Shown: positions 26,053-36,098, numbered from the stretch's first letter. The stretch: DNA of 48,048 bases from an uncultured Burkholderiales bacterium (GCA_937864175.1 CALMJH010000067.1:1-48048); one strand, 5' to 3'. The notes: generated by a model not told the origin, from the letters alone. A program made the numbers and translations.

Positions 26053-27002
26053 CCGACCCCCTCATCGAAAAACTCTTGCTGGCCCAGGTTCAGGAACAAC
26101 GCCTTGCTCGCAGATGGTCCATGGTGAGAAGACTGCTGAGTCTGGCGGTGGTGATCTGGCTGGCCTGGATAGTCTTTGCCCGGGGACCAGGCCTTTCAGG
26201 CGCAGACGTGTCCTCCGGTCCTCACACTGCGGTCATCGAGGTCAAGGGGGTCATTGAGGCAGATGGCGAGGCCGACGGGTTGATGATCATGCAGGCCTTG
26301 GCGGAGGCCTTCGAGTCCAAAGAGGCCAAGGGGATTGTCCTGCGGCTGAATTCGCCTGGCGGCAGCCCCGTTCAGGCCGGCATGGTCTACGACGAAATTC
26401 GACGACTCAAGGCCGCCCAACCTGACAAGCCAGTGATTGCAGTGGTCGAGGACGTGGCAGCCTCTGGGGGCTATTACATTGCAGCGGCGGCCGATGAGAT
26501 TTATGTGAACCAGGCCAGTCTGATTGGTTCGATTGGCGTTCGCATGGACAGTTTCGGCTTCACGGAGGCCATGAAGAAACTGGGTATTGAGCGGCGCCTG
26601 CTTACCGCCGGTGACAACAAGGCCATGCTCGATCCCTTCTTGCCCCAAAAGCCCGAGCACCAGGCGGCTATGCGACGAATGATTCAGGAGGTGCATGGGC
26701 AGTTTATCGAGGCGGTCAGAAAGGGCCGAGGCGATCGTCTGAAAGCTCCCGAGCCCACGGCAGAAGTCTTCTCCGGCATGGTCTACACGGGCAGTCGGGG
26801 TATCGAGATGGGACTGGCCGACGGACTCGGCAATGTCCAGTCGGTGGCTCGCGACCGCATCAAGGCCGAGGCCTTGGTGGATTACAGTCGGACGCCAAGC
26901 CTTGCCGAGCGACTGGCCCAGCGCTTTGGGGCGTCGGCCGCACAGGCCTTTTACGGCCTGCTGAAAACCAGCGCAGAGGGTCTTGGCCGGGTTGGTCCCT
27001 AG
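26049..27002 (+). CDS. sppA: Signal peptide peptidase SppA (S49 family)
   Basis: A 317-residue inner-membrane serine protease that digests cleaved signal peptides. One membrane anchor lies at about residues 30-46. The catalytic Ser139 is in VAASGGYY and the general-base Lys191 in GDNKAM, the Ser-Lys dyad of the short, one-domain S49 form. The start at 26049 overlaps the upstream stop (ATGA) and has GAGG before it; an earlier ATG at 26010 lies inside the phosphatase gene and is rejected. The stop overlaps that of the convergent maf gene by 3-4 bp, leaving no room for a terminator. Confidence 0.9.
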   Translation: MTDPLIEKLLLAQVQEQRLARRWSMVRRLLSLAVVIWLAWIVFARGPGLSGADVSSGPHTAVIEVKGVIEADGEADGLMIMQALAEAFESKEAKGIVLRLNSPGGSPVQAGMVYDEIRRLKAAQPDKPVIAVVEDVAASGGYYIAAAADEIYVNQASLIGSIGVRMDSFGFTEAMKKLGIERRLLTAGDNKAMLDPFLPQKPEHQAAMRRMIQEVHGQFIEAVRKGRGDRLKAPEPTAEVFSGMVYTGSRGIEMGLADGLGNVQSVARDRIKAEALVDYSRTPSLAERLAQRFGASAAQAFYGLLKTSAEGLGRVGP

Positions 27003-27589
27003 CCCAGTGGGTCCAGGCCCCAGCCGCGAAGCATGCCAGTAAGGGCGACCATGGGGAGCCCGACAAGTGCGGTGGAGTCTGGGGTGATGGTCTTGGCCAG
27101 TAGCACGGTCCCTAGGCCCTCAGATTTGGCGGCGCCCGCGCAGTCCAGCGGGTTCTCCAGGGCCACGTAACGCGCAAGTCGTTCGTCGGACAATTCCTCG
27201 ACACTCAGCCAATGGACCTCGGTGGTGACAATTTGCGTCTGCTCGGCCCCGTCCGTAGGCCGGTAGAGGCAGACGGCCGTATGAAAGAGGGTGACGCTGC
27301 CTCTTTGCCACTGGAGTTGGGCCAGCGCGGCGGGGGCTGACCCAGGCTTGCCAAGGATGCGGCCTTTGCAGACGGCCACCTGATCGCTGCCGATGAGCCA
27401 AGCCGTGGGGTATTGGTCTGCCAGGGCCTTGGCTTTTTCCCGGGCAAGCCTGAGGCACAACGCCAGCGGCGCCTCCTGGGGCAAGGGGGTCTCATCGACG
27501 GCGGGTTTGGCCTGAACAAAGGGCAACCCCAGGCGTTCGAGCAGGGCCCGGCGGTAGGGACTGGAGGAGGCGAGAACCAGCTGCGTCAT
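26999..27589 (-). CDS. Maf family nucleoside-triphosphate pyrophosphatase (YceF type)
   Basis: A 196-residue Maf protein, expected to hydrolyse non-canonical nucleotides such as 7-methyl-GTP. It begins with the family N-terminus LVLASSSPYRRALL and keeps the DE-T (AVDETPLP) and SDQVAV motifs. The YceF subgroup is suggested by the sequence and by its place beside yceD-rpmF-plsX, the same neighbourhood as in E. coli. The ATG at 27589 is chosen because the family begins there; the reading frame open further upstream runs through yceD and is not coding. It is divergent from yceD with 33 bp between starts and tail-overlaps sppA. Confidence 0.9.
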   Translation of the reverse strand: MTQLVLASSSPYRRALLERLGLPFVQAKPAVDETPLPQEAPLALCLRLAREKAKALADQYPTAWLIGSDQVAVCKGRILGKPGSAPAALAQLQWQRGSVTLFHTAVCLYRPTDGAEQTQIVTTEVHWLSVEELSDERLARYVALENPLDCAGAAKSEGLGTVLLAKTITPDSTALVGLPMVALTGMLRGWGLDPLG

Positions 27590-27622
27590 GTCCGCATTGT
27601 GGCAGAGCGGTATGATTTCTCG

Positions 27623-28114
27623 ATGGCGGATCCCGACTTTAATCCTCAATCGCCCATAGACCGGCACCTCTGGATGAGCCGCCATGGCAGTGGTCTCCAA
27701 GAGGAAGGTCACCTGCTGGACGACGATTTTTCCCGTCTGCAGGCCGAGGGCATTGTGCTGCCCGAGGGCCTGGCCTGGCAGCTCGATTTCTCGGACAACC
27801 AGCTGCTGTTGGCGGCCCAAGGGCGACTCGAGCTGCCCTGCGCAAGATGCCTGCAGCCGGTCACTGTGCCGGTTGGGTTTGCTCGCCGCTACCAGGTCTT
27901 CGATCGGTCCGATCAGGCCGACGGGTCCCTGGATGTCAGTGATGACGACCTCGAGACTGTCTCAACGGAGGATCGGGTGAGTCCGGTTCACCTGATCGAG
28001 GACGAGCTCCTGCTCTTGGCGGCCGAGCGCCCGACGCATGGTGACTGTGCTATTGAGCTCCCGGAGCAGCCAAGGCCAGACAATCCGTTCGCCATCTTGG
28101 CCAAACTGAAATAA
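27623..28114 (+). CDS. yceD: YceD family protein (DUF177)
   Basis: A 163-residue acidic YceD/DUF177 protein. It has the family's CxxC pair (LPCARCLQPV) and the C-terminal acidic segment HLIEDELLLLAAERPTH ending in NPFAILAKLK. The function is not firmly established; the conserved link with rpmF and, in plants, a role in 23S rRNA accumulation suggest ribosome biogenesis. The ATG at 27623 has no Shine-Dalgarno site, and TATGAT at 27611-27616 would place the transcript start almost on the ATG, so a leaderless message is possible. rpmF follows after 63 bp. Confidence 0.85.
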   Translation: MADPDFNPQSPIDRHLWMSRHGSGLQEEGHLLDDDFSRLQAEGIVLPEGLAWQLDFSDNQLLLAAQGRLELPCARCLQPVTVPVGFARRYQVFDRSDQADGSLDVSDDDLETVSTEDRVSPVHLIEDELLLLAAERPTHGDCAIELPEQPRPDNPFAILAKLK

Positions 28115-28139
28115 ATGCATGATTTTTCGGGTTTTGGGC

Positions 28140-28145
28140 TATAAT
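28140..28145 (+). promoter_or_regulatory. Predicted -10 element for rpmF-plsX-fab
   Basis: A perfect TATAAT lies 33 bp before the rpmF start, in the gap after yceD. The -35 position (about 28117-28122) has no good match, so the promoter may be weak or need an activator. It would drive L32 and the fatty-acid genes. Confidence 0.45.
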
Positions 28146-28177
28146 CGAAGGCTTTTGATGGTCTGACGGAGATCACC

Positions 28178-28363
28178 ATGGCAGTTCAACAGAACAAGAA
28201 ATCCCCTTCGAAGCGCGGCATGCACCGGGCCCACGACTTTTTAACCAACCCCCCAACGGCCGTTGAGCCGACCACGGGCGAGGTCCATCGTCGTCACCAC
28301 ATCAGCCCATCTGGCTACTACCGGGGCAAAAAAGTCGTCAAGACGCCCGGCAGCGACGCCTAA
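28178..28363 (+). CDS. rpmF: 50S ribosomal protein L32
   Basis: A 61-residue small basic protein with the full L32 pattern [20 protein letters not shown], then [17 protein letters not shown] and YYRGKKVV. This variant has no zinc-binding cysteines, as is usual for proteobacterial L32. GGAG about 6 nt before the ATG is a good ribosome site. It is located between yceD and plsX, the classic arrangement linking ribosome supply to lipid synthesis. An 89-bp gap precedes plsX. Confidence 0.97.
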   Translation: MAVQQNKKSPSKRGMHRAHDFLTNPPTAVEPTTGEVHRRHHISPSGYYRGKKVVKTPGSDA

Positions 28364-28452
28364 GGCGGTAGCAGCCTCTGGTGGCCCTGGCCGTTTGGCC
28401 CAGGGCTCCGCCTGCCCTCACTCGTTTTCGCTCATCTAGCGTCTCTTTCGAG

Positions 28453-29508
28453 ATGTCCCTGTCTCACGGGCCTTCGGTTAGGGTTGCCATCGATGCAATG
28501 GGTGGCGACCACGGTCTGTCGGTCACCATTCCTGCTGCCATCGACTTTCTAAGTCGCCATCCGGCCCACAGCCTGCTGATGGTTGGGAACCTTGCTCAGA
28601 TGCAGGCCTCTTGGGCTGAGCATCTTCGGGGACGTCCCGTCTCGGGGGATGCAGGCCAGCAGTCGCTGACCGCACGGGTGGAATGGCTGCAGGCCGACGA
28701 GGTGGTCGCCATGGACGATCCCCCCGCGGTGGCCCTCAAGAGCAAACGGCAGTCGTCGATGCGCCTGGCGATCTCAGCGGTGGCCGATGGCCGTGCGCAG
28801 GCCGCCGTCAGCGCGGGCAATACCGGCGCACTCATGGCCATCTCTCGATTTGTTCTCAAGATGCTCGATGGCATCGACCGCCCAGCCATTGCGACTGCGC
28901 TGCCCAACCGAACGGGAGGCTCCACGCTGATGCTGGACCTGGGCGCGAATGTCGACTGCTCAGCCGAGCATCTCTTGCAGTTCGCCATGATGGGGTCTGC
29001 CCTAGTGGCTGCTCTCGACGGGCCGAGTCGTCCTAAGGTGGGCCTCTTGAACGTGGGCGAGGAGGTCATCAAAGGCAACGAGGTGGTCAAGCAGGCGGGC
29101 GAATTGCTTCGGGCTAGCCAACTCAATTTTTTGGGCAATGTCGAGGGCAACGATATTTTCAAAGGCAGTGCGGAAGTCATCGTCTGTGATGGATTTGTTG
29201 GAAACGTGGCCCTGAAGACCTCCGAGGGTCTGGCCCAGATGATGGGTGGCTTTCTCAAACAGGAGTTCAAGCGCAACTGGCTCACCAAGCTGGCGGCCCT
29301 CACAGCCAAACCCGTTCTGAAACGGTTTGCCCGGCGAGCCGATCACCGCCGCTACAACGGTGCTGCCTTGCTGGGTCTGCGAGGCATCGTTTTCAAGAGT
29401 CACGGCTCTGCCGATGCCTATGCCTTTCGACACGCCATGGAGCGGGCGGCCGAGGCGGCCAGTCATGGCCTGAACGACCGCATTCGGGCGGCTCTCGCTG
29501 CGGGCTAG
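28453..29508 (+). CDS. plsX: Phosphate acyltransferase PlsX
   Basis: A 351-residue enzyme making acyl-phosphate from acyl-ACP, the first step toward phosphatidic acid with PlsY. It begins with [12 protein letters not shown], the PlsX signature, and contains [19 protein letters not shown] and [11 protein letters not shown]. The ATG at 28453 gives the usual length (E. coli PlsX is about 356); no clear Shine-Dalgarno sequence precedes it, and a frame open further upstream to 28381 has no family similarity. fabH follows after 25 bp. It is part of the lipid operon with fabHDG, acpP and fabF. Confidence 0.95.
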   Translation: MSLSHGPSVRVAIDAMGGDHGLSVTIPAAIDFLSRHPAHSLLMVGNLAQMQASWAEHLRGRPVSGDAGQQSLTARVEWLQADEVVAMDDPPAVALKSKRQSSMRLAISAVADGRAQAAVSAGNTGALMAISRFVLKMLDGIDRPAIATALPNRTGGSTLMLDLGANVDCSAEHLLQFAMMGSALVAALDGPSRPKVGLLNVGEEVIKGNEVVKQAGELLRASQLNFLGNVEGNDIFKGSAEVIVCDGFVGNVALKTSEGLAQMMGGFLKQEFKRNWLTKLAALTAKPVLKRFARRADHRRYNGAALLGLRGIVFKSHGSADAYAFRHAMERAAEAASHGLNDRIRAALAAG

Positions 29509-29533
29509 CTCACAATGGAGCATCATCTGGCCT

Positions 29534-30523
29534 ATGCCTGACATGCCTTTCTCCGCCATTGTTGGCAGCGGCAGTGCCCTGCCTGGTGACCCGGTCACCA
29601 ATGATCAGCTGGCTCAGCAACTGGCCCAAAAGGGGGTTGAGACCTCCGACGCCTGGATTCGAGAGCGCACGGGCATCTGCCAGAGGCACATTGCGCCGGC
29701 CGAGGTCTCGAGCAGCGATCTGGCGGCCCAGGCCGGGGCGCGGGCCCTTGAGGACGCTGGGCTGACGGCCAAGGACATCGACCTGGTCATTGTGGCGACG
29801 TCGACGCCCGACATGATCTTTCCCTCGACGGCGTGTCTGGTTCAGAAAAAACTGGGCATTGAGCAGGGTGCCGCCTTTGACCTCCAGGCGGTCTGCAGCG
29901 GGTTTGTCTATGCACTCTCCACGGCAGACCTCTTCATTCGAATGGGCAAGGCTCGCAATGCCCTGGTGATTGGTGCAGAGGTTTTTTCGCGCATTCTGGA
30001 TTGGAATGACCGGGGAACCTGCGTGCTCTTCGGGGACGGTGCGGGCGCCATGGTGCTTCAGGCTTCAGAGGAGCCGGGCATTCTGGGCCATGTCCTCCAG
30101 GCCCGGGGGGAATACGAAAATATTCTGCGCACTGCTGGCACGGTCTCCCACGGACTGGCCCAGGGCCATCCTTTTCTCACCATGGATGGCCAGGCCGTTT
30201 TCAAACTCGCCGTTGAGGTCTTGGAGTCGTCGGCGCGAGAGGTCCTGAGCCAGGCTCGACTCACGACCGATCAGGTTGATTGGCTCATCCCGCACCAGGC
30301 CAACATTCGCATCCTGCAGTTCACCGCAAGACGTCTTGGGATTCCATTGGATCGAGTGGTGGTCACGGTTGACCAACACGGCAATACCTCCGCGGCATCG
30401 GTGCCGCTGGCTTTCGACCAGGCCCGGCGAGATGGACGGCTGAAGGCCGGCCAGACCGTCTTGATGCAAGGGGTTGGCGGCGGTTTTACCTGGGGGGCTG
30501 TATTGGCCCGTCTCACCCGTTAA
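29534..30523 (+). CDS. fabH: Beta-ketoacyl-ACP synthase III
   Basis: A 329-residue condensing enzyme that starts fatty-acid chains from acetyl-CoA and malonyl-ACP. The Cys-His-Asn triad is visible: Cys121 in AVCSGFVYA, His in WLIPHQAN and Asn in QHGNTSAAS. The C-terminal GGGFTWGA is also conserved. Length is normal. It sits between plsX and fabD, spaced by 25 and 16 bp. Confidence 0.96.
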   Translation: MPDMPFSAIVGSGSALPGDPVTNDQLAQQLAQKGVETSDAWIRERTGICQRHIAPAEVSSSDLAAQAGARALEDAGLTAKDIDLVIVATSTPDMIFPSTACLVQKKLGIEQGAAFDLQAVCSGFVYALSTADLFIRMGKARNALVIGAEVFSRILDWNDRGTCVLFGDGAGAMVLQASEEPGILGHVLQARGEYENILRTAGTVSHGLAQGHPFLTMDGQAVFKLAVEVLESSAREVLSQARLTTDQVDWLIPHQANIRILQFTARRLGIPLDRVVVTVDQHGNTSAASVPLAFDQARRDGRLKAGQTVLMQGVGGGFTWGAVLARLTR

Positions 30524-30539
30524 CGATTTGGTAAGGACT

Positions 30540-31481
30540 ATGAACGGATCTCAAGTAGCGTTTCTCTTTCCCGGTCAGGGGTCTCAGTCGGTGGGGATGC
30601 TTGGTGGCTTTGCTGGATTGGCAGCCGTAGACGACACCATGGCCCAGGCCAGTGAGGCCCTGGGCCAAGATCTGGTTCGGCTGATTGCAGATGGACCGAT
30701 CGAGGCCTTGGCGCTCACCGTGAACACCCAGCCGGTCATGCTCAGCAGCGCGGTCGCAGCCTATCGGGCCTACCTGGCCCAGGGGGGGCAGGCACCTCAG
30801 TACATGGCGGGACACAGTCTTGGCGAATATGCAGCCCTGACCGCTGCGGGTGTCTTTGATCTCTCTGATGCGGTTCGTGCCGTTCGCTTTCGTGCCCAAC
30901 AGATGCAGGACGCCGTCCCCGTGGGACAAGGCACGATGGCGGCTGTGATGGGCCTGGCAGCAGATGCCGTCGTGGAGGTCTGCGAGAGGCTATCCGCCCC
31001 CACGGCGGTGGTCGAGGCAGTGAATTTCAATGCGCCCGACCAGACCGTTATTGCGGGCCATACGGCAGCCATTGAGCAGGCCTGCCTGGCCATGAAAGAG
31101 GCGGGTGCCAAGCGCGCCATCGTTTTGCCCGTCTCGGCGCCTTTCCATTCCAGCCTGCTGGCCCCTGCCGCACGGGCGCTCCGAACCTATCTGGCCGACG
31201 TAAAGTTGGGTCCTCCAACGGCCAGGGTGATTCACAACGTCGACCTCTCGACTGCGGCCGATGCAGCAGGCATTCGGGAGGCCCTCTCTATGCAGGCGAT
31301 GCGGCCGGTTCGTTGGGTGGAGACCATCGAGTTCTTTGCTGCCCAGGGCGTCACCCACGTGGTGGAGTGTGGTCCTGGCAAGGTGCTGGCAGGACTCGTC
31401 AAGCGCATTTCGCCTGACCTTCAAGTGCTAAATATCTCGGATCGAGACTCTCTTCACGCAACCCTGGAGGCTCTGGCATGA
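30540..31481 (+). CDS. fabD: Malonyl-CoA:ACP transacylase
   Basis: A 313-residue enzyme loading malonyl groups on ACP. It starts with VAFLFPGQGSQSVGM. The catalytic serine is Ser93 in GHSLGEYAAL, and the histidine partner is in PFHSSLL. The ATG at 30540 is supported by TAAGGA upstream; a longer frame from 30474 overlaps fabH and is rejected. Its stop overlaps the fabG start by 4 bp (ATGA). Confidence 0.96.
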   Translation: MNGSQVAFLFPGQGSQSVGMLGGFAGLAAVDDTMAQASEALGQDLVRLIADGPIEALALTVNTQPVMLSSAVAAYRAYLAQGGQAPQYMAGHSLGEYAALTAAGVFDLSDAVRAVRFRAQQMQDAVPVGQGTMAAVMGLAADAVVEVCERLSAPTAVVEAVNFNAPDQTVIAGHTAAIEQACLAMKEAGAKRAIVLPVSAPFHSSLLAPAARALRTYLADVKLGPPTARVIHNVDLSTAADAAGIREALSMQAMRPVRWVETIEFFAAQGVTHVVECGPGKVLAGLVKRISPDLQVLNISDRDSLHATLEALA

Positions 31482-32233
31482 CACAGATTCGACAAGAGGG
31501 GCAGCGACTGGCTCTGGTCACCGGTGCAAGCCGTGGCATTGGGGCCGCCATCGCCCATGGCCTGGCCAGAGCGGGCCACTTCGTGGTGGGTACGGCCACC
31601 ACCGACCAGGGGGCCCAGGCAATTGAGGCTGGGCTTGCCCAAGCTGGCCTTGCTGGAATCGGGCGCCGGCTTCAGGTCACGGAGCCGGGTGCCTGCGAGG
31701 CTCTGGTGGAAGACCTGGTCAAAGCCCATGGCGCGGTGGACATTCTGGTGAACAACGCCGGCATCACCCGCGACAACCTGGCCATGCGCATGAAGGACGA
31801 AGAGTGGGATGCGGTTATTGAGACCAATCTCAGCGCTGTTTTCCGTCTGAGCCGAGCGGTTCTGCGCCCGATGATGAAGGCGCGCTGGGGTCGAATTGTT
31901 AACATCACCTCAGTGGTGGGCGTCAGTGGTAACCCTGGTCAGGTGAATTACGCAGCCGCCAAGGCCGGGGTTGCTGGCCTCTCCAGGGCGCTGGCCCGAG
32001 AGGTCGCCAGTCGTGGCATTACCGTCAATAGCATTGCGCCCGGGTTTATCGATACCGACATGACGCGGGCCCTGACTCCTGAGCAGATTGAGAGCCTGAA
32101 GGCGACGATCCCGGCTCAACGTCTTGGAAATGTCGAGGATATTGCTGCAACTGCTGTCTTTCTGGCCTCTGAGGGGGCTGGGTACATCACCGGAATCACT
32201 CTAAACGTGAACGGTGGGATGGTGATGTCCTGA
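31478..32233 (+). CDS. fabG: 3-oxoacyl-ACP reductase
   Basis: A 251-residue NADPH-dependent SDR enzyme reducing 3-ketoacyl-ACP. The cofactor turn is [12 protein letters not shown], followed by the NNAGITRDN motif, the catalytic serine in NITSVVG and the YxxxK pair in NYAAAKAG. The C-terminal [10 protein letters not shown] is characteristic of FabG. It overlaps fabD by 4 bp, so translation is coupled. acpP follows after 49 bp. Confidence 0.96.
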   Translation: MTQIRQEGQRLALVTGASRGIGAAIAHGLARAGHFVVGTATTDQGAQAIEAGLAQAGLAGIGRRLQVTEPGACEALVEDLVKAHGAVDILVNNAGITRDNLAMRMKDEEWDAVIETNLSAVFRLSRAVLRPMMKARWGRIVNITSVVGVSGNPGQVNYAAAKAGVAGLSRALAREVASRGITVNSIAPGFIDTDMTRALTPEQIESLKATIPAQRLGNVEDIAATAVFLASEGAGYITGITLNVNGGMVMS

Positions 32234-32282
32234 TACAATTGCGGCTGCCAATATTTGTTTGGTTCAACACAGGAAGGAAACC

Positions 32283-32522
32283 ATGGAAGACATCGAGAAA
32301 CGCGTCAAGGCAATCGTCTCTGAGCAACTTGGCGTAAAGCTTGAGGACATCAAGACCGAGTCAAAGTTTGTCGACGACTTGGGTGCAGACTCACTGGACA
32401 CCGTTGAGTTGGTGATGGCCCTTGAAGACGCGTTCGAGTGTGAGATTCCGGACGAAGAGGCCGAGAAGATCACCACCGTTCAGCAGGCTATCGACTTCAT
32501 CAATAACAACCTCAAGAAGTAA
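32283..32522 (+). CDS. acpP: Acyl carrier protein
   Basis: A 79-residue, highly acidic carrier protein. Ser37 in [10 protein letters not shown] is the phosphopantetheine attachment site, filled by AcpS, which is encoded at 43478. GGAAGGAAA just before the ATG at 32283 is a strong ribosome site, as expected for an abundant protein; the GTG-led frame from 32259 is rejected. Length and sequence are very close to E. coli AcpP. Confidence 0.98.
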   Translation: MEDIEKRVKAIVSEQLGVKLEDIKTESKFVDDLGADSLDTVELVMALEDAFECEIPDEEAEKITTVQQAIDFINNNLKK

Positions 32523-32555
32523 GCCAGCGGGTTTACTTCGTTCCTCGGAGTGCCG

Positions 32556-33815
32556 ATGAGCGGATCTCACCCTTCGGGCGCCGCGAGTCGGCGCCGAGTG
32601 GTGGTCACCGGACTGGGCTGTGTCTCACCGGTGGGCAACACTGTTTCAGATGCCTGGACTGCCCTGGTGGCAGGCACCAATGGCATCGCCAACATCACCC
32701 GTTTTGACCATGAGGGCATGCCGGTTCATTTTGCTGGCGAGGTCAAGGGTTTTCAGATCGACCAGTACATCTCGGCGAAAGAAGCCCGCCACATGGATGT
32801 CTTCATCCATTACGGCATCGCAGCGGGGCTGCAGGCTCTCGACGACTCTGGTCTGGTGATTCACGATGGCAATGCCGAGCGGGTCGGGGTCATGGTGGGG
32901 TCCGGAATTGGCGGCCTGCCCATGATCGAAGACACCCACGGCGAGTACACCAACCGTGGTGCTCGGCGCATTTCGCCCTTTTTTGTCCCAGGCTCCATCA
33001 TCAACATGATCTCCGGCCACCTGAGCATTCTTCGGAACCTCAAGGGCCCTAACGTGGCAGCCGTGACGGCCTGTACCACCGGTCTGCACAGCATTGGTCT
33101 GGCGGCCCGACTGATTCAGTACGGCGATGCCGATGTCATGGTGGCTGGCGGTGCCGAATCCACGATCTCCCCGCTTGGCGTTGGTGGCTTTGCCGCAGCC
33201 CGGGCCCTTTCGACCCGTAACGATGACCCCGCCACGGCGTCGCGCCCCTGGGATGTCGACCGTGACGGGTTTGTCTTGGGCGAGGGAGCCGGTGTCATGG
33301 TGCTCGAGGAATACGAGCATGCCAAGGCACGCGGTGCCCGCATCTACGCCGAGCTCGCGGGAGTCGGGTTCAGTGGCGACGCCTATCACATGACGGCGCC
33401 CAATATGGACGGCCCTAGGCGGTGCATGGTCAATGCCCTAAAGGATGCCGGCGTGCAGCTAGAGCAGGTGGGCTACATCAATGCCCATGGCACGTCCACC
33501 CCCTTGGGCGACAAAAACGAGACCGACGCCATCAAGGCGGCCTTGGGTGATCAGGCCCGCCGGGTGGTCATCAGCTCCACCAAATCGATGACCGGCCACC
33601 TCCTGGGGGGTGCGGGTGGTCTCGAGGCGGTCTTTACGACTCTTGCCCTTCATCACCAGGTCAGTCCGCCCACTATCAATCTGCGCAACCAGGACCCCGA
33701 GTGCGACCTTGACTACTGTGCTAACACGGCCCGTGATCTCAAGACCGAGGTGGCCGTGAAGAACAATTTCGGGTTCGGGGGGACCAATGGCACCCTGGTC
33801 TTCCGACGCATCTAA
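32556..33815 (+). CDS. fabF: Beta-ketoacyl-ACP synthase II
   Basis: A 419-residue elongation condensing enzyme. The Cys-His-His active site is seen as [21 protein letters not shown] and [11 protein letters not shown]. The C-terminal [10 protein letters not shown] is conserved. The ATG at 32556 and a GTG at 32550 are both possible; ATG has GGAG five bases before it. It closes the fatty-acid block, and rpoE starts only 9 bp after its stop, so transcription may run into the sigma-E genes. Confidence 0.96.
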   Translation: MSGSHPSGAASRRRVVVTGLGCVSPVGNTVSDAWTALVAGTNGIANITRFDHEGMPVHFAGEVKGFQIDQYISAKEARHMDVFIHYGIAAGLQALDDSGLVIHDGNAERVGVMVGSGIGGLPMIEDTHGEYTNRGARRISPFFVPGSIINMISGHLSILRNLKGPNVAAVTACTTGLHSIGLAARLIQYGDADVMVAGGAESTISPLGVGGFAAARALSTRNDDPATASRPWDVDRDGFVLGEGAGVMVLEEYEHAKARGARIYAELAGVGFSGDAYHMTAPNMDGPRRCMVNALKDAGVQLEQVGYINAHGTSTPLGDKNETDAIKAALGDQARRVVISSTKSMTGHLLGGAGGLEAVFTTLALHHQVSPPTINLRNQDPECDLDYCANTARDLKTEVAVKNNFGFGGTNGTLVFRRI

Positions 33816-33824
33816 GGGGCAGTT

Positions 33825-34430
33825 TTGACCGAGCGCGATGCTGATCAACTCCTGGTTGATCGGGTCAAGAGTGGTGACCAGCAGGCCTTTAACCTGCTGG
33901 TGCGCAAGTACGAACGCAAGGTCTTTCGCCTCATTTCCCGGCTGGTCCGAAACCCCGTAGAGGTCGAGGATGTGGCCCAAGAGGCGTTTCTAAAGGCCTA
34001 CCGGGCGCTTCCCCAGTTTCGCGGAGAGAGCGCTTTTTACACCTGGCTCTACCGGATCGCCGTGAATACGGCCAAAAACCACCTGGTCTCCCAGGGGCGA
34101 CGACCCATTCCGCTTACCGACACCCTTTCTGAGGACGAAGATGGGGAATCTTTTGGTCGCGAGGATGTCGTATCCGACAACCACACGCCGGATGCGGAAC
34201 TTTTAAGCCGTCAAATCGCCGAAACGGTCAACAAGGCCATCGAGGCGCTCCCCAAAGACCTGCGGACGGCGGTGACCCTGCGTGAAATGGAAGGACTTAG
34301 TTATGAGGAAATCGCCGAGGCCATGAACTGCCCCATCGGAACGGTGAGATCCAGGATTTTTCGGGCCCGAGAGGCCATTGCCGAGCAACTCCGACCCCTG
34401 CTCGACACCCCTCAGGACCGTCGCTGGTAG
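33825..34430 (+). CDS. rpoE: RNA polymerase sigma factor RpoE (sigma-E/AlgU)
   Basis: A 201-residue ECF sigma factor for envelope stress. Region 2 is clear (RLVRNPVEVEDVAQEAFLKAYRAL and FYTWLYRIAVNTAKN), then a linker, then region 4 with the helix-turn-helix (LSYEEIAEAMNCPIGTVRSRIFRAREAI). The start is TTG at 33825, with AGGGG upstream. The next genes encode its anti-sigma factor and modulators (rseA, rseB, mucD), the standard order, so it is held inactive at the membrane until envelope damage occurs. I did not find a sigma-E autoregulatory promoter in the tight 9-bp gap. Confidence 0.95.
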   Translation: MTERDADQLLVDRVKSGDQQAFNLLVRKYERKVFRLISRLVRNPVEVEDVAQEAFLKAYRALPQFRGESAFYTWLYRIAVNTAKNHLVSQGRRPIPLTDTLSEDEDGESFGREDVVSDNHTPDAELLSRQIAETVNKAIEALPKDLRTAVTLREMEGLSYEEIAEAMNCPIGTVRSRIFRAREAIAEQLRPLLDTPQDRRW

Positions 34431-34455
34431 AAGACCCAAAGGCCACAGGAACCCC

Positions 34456-35070
34456 ATGTCTCAGACCCAAGCCCCCAATTCGCAGACCCAGCCCGCCCCG
34501 GGCATGGCCAATCCCGACCGAACCGAGCAGCTCTCTCGCCTGTTTGACGGCGACCTCGAGGCCTCCCGTATGGGCCTGGTGGTGCGAGCCACCCGTGAGC
34601 AGGGCTCGGCGTCTGGTCGACAGTTCGACGACTACGTTCTGATCTCGGACGTGCTGCGAGGCCTCACGCCTCGCCGGTCAGACCAAGATCTCACGACTCG
34701 AATCGCCCAGGCCATCGAGAAAGAGCCGGTCTACATGGGGTCGGCACGGCCTGGAAGCCACCGTGAGCGTCTGGTGGCTGGTCGCCAGGTCTTCCGAATG
34801 GGGGCCGTAGCGGCCTCGGTAGCGGCGGTGGGCTTTGTCTCCGTGGTCATGTGGCAGATCGTTGGATCCCAGACCGACGCGGTGGTGGCGTCGTCGGCCG
34901 ACCGCTCCAACACTTCGCTCGCTGCCCCGGGCGCCATTGGTTCTGCCCAGACCACAGCTGGCGGTGTCGCTGTAGTGCCCGTGGCCGCCTGGCAAGACCC
35001 ACGGACTCGCGAGATGCTCGATGCCCACGGGTCCATGGTGGTTCGGCTGCGGGTGGCGGGGGAGCGGTAA
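34456..35070 (+). CDS. rseA: Anti-sigma-E factor RseA/MucA
   Basis: A 204-residue single-pass membrane protein. The cytoplasmic N-terminal domain has the anti-sigma pattern (QLSRLFDGDLEASRMGL, then the helix around DDYVLISDVLRG). A transmembrane segment follows at about residues 118-138 (VAASVAAVGFVSVVMWQIVG), then a variable periplasmic part. The first 25 residues are a Gln/Pro/Thr-rich extension. The ATG at 34456 has AGGAA before it. The stop overlaps the rseB start (TAATG). Confidence 0.85.
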   Translation: MSQTQAPNSQTQPAPGMANPDRTEQLSRLFDGDLEASRMGLVVRATREQGSASGRQFDDYVLISDVLRGLTPRRSDQDLTTRIAQAIEKEPVYMGSARPGSHRERLVAGRQVFRMGAVAASVAAVGFVSVVMWQIVGSQTDAVVASSADRSNTSLAAPGAIGSAQTTAGGVAVVPVAAWQDPRTREMLDAHGSMVVRLRVAGER

Positions 35071-36089
35071 TGCAGATTCGGCGGCTGTCTTGGTGGTCCG
35101 CCTCCCGTTGCGGGCTTCTGGTGACAACCCTCTTGGTGTCCCCTCTGCTGCGGGCCGAGCCCACCCAGTCCAGTGCGGTCTATGCTGCATCGGGTCCGGT
35201 CAATCCTCTCGCTCTTCTTGATCAGATCAATCAGGCCGCCCAGCGGCTGACCTACACGGGTACCTACATCCATCAGCAGACGCCTGGGGCTCAGGGCCTT
35301 TACATGGCCAAGATTCACCAGCAGGCAGCCCCCGCAGGCCCGATCATCCGACTCGAATCGCTCGACGGTGACCCCCGAGAGGTAGTTCGCATGCCCAAGG
35401 AGGTGCGAGCCTACCTGCCCGATCTCAAGACCATCAAAGTCCAGCAGGGGTCCCCCATCCGGGCTGACTTCCCGATGCTCTCGCTGCAGTCTGCTGAGCA
35501 AATCGCCAAGTCCTACAAAATTTCTGTCAGCGCGGGCAAACGCGTCGCGGGCTATGACACCGAGTTGGTCACCCTCGAGCCCACCGACGACAAACGCTGG
35601 CCCATTCGATGCTGGGTCCAGCGACATGAGCGTCTCATGCTGAAGTTTCAGCAGCTGAGCCACGGGGGCGAGGTACTCGAGGAGCAGGTCTTCTCGGACA
35701 TCAAGATCGGTCATCGGGCCGCCCCCAACGTAGTCTCCCGATATGCCAGCGAACCGGGCTGGGTTGTCCAGACTTCGCCCCTGCAACGCCTAGAGGGTGG
35801 GCTCTCTCTTAGCCTGCCGGTCCCAGGCTTTCAGGTGGTCACCCAGTTGCGGCATCGCTCCGAGGGCCTGCGTCAGGTGGTGATCTCCGACGGCGTGGCC
35901 ACGGCCTCGGTCTTTCTGGAAAAGCGCCGGGCTGCAGCGGCCGATCTAGTTCCCCGCCAACGCGGCGCCCTGAGCATGGCCAGCCATCAGCATGGGGACT
36001 GGCTGGTGACAGTAATGGGAGAGTTGCCGCCCGCTACCGTCTTGGCGTTTGCAAAGGACATTCCTCTGTCTTCCCTGACTTCACAATAG
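35070..36089 (+). CDS. rseB: Sigma-E regulatory protein RseB/MucB
   Basis: A 339-residue periplasmic modulator that binds RseA and senses mislocalised lipoproteins or LPS. It has an N-terminal signal (residues about 10-29, ending LLRAEPT) and the two-domain MucB/RseB sequence, including LTYTGTYIHQQ and the conserved RHERLMLKFQQL strand region. The start ATG at 35070 shares a base with the rseA stop and has GGGGGAG before it; the much longer open frame from 34851 is a shadow within rseA. Its neighbours define its role. Confidence 0.9.
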   Translation: MQIRRLSWWSASRCGLLVTTLLVSPLLRAEPTQSSAVYAASGPVNPLALLDQINQAAQRLTYTGTYIHQQTPGAQGLYMAKIHQQAAPAGPIIRLESLDGDPREVVRMPKEVRAYLPDLKTIKVQQGSPIRADFPMLSLQSAEQIAKSYKISVSAGKRVAGYDTELVTLEPTDDKRWPIRCWVQRHERLMLKFQQLSHGGEVLEEQVFSDIKIGHRAAPNVVSRYASEPGWVVQTSPLQRLEGGLSLSLPVPGFQVVTQLRHRSEGLRQVVISDGVATASVFLEKRRAAAADLVPRQRGALSMASHQHGDWLVTVMGELPPATVLAFAKDIPLSSLTSQ

Positions 36090-36098
36090 GTGGTCTCT

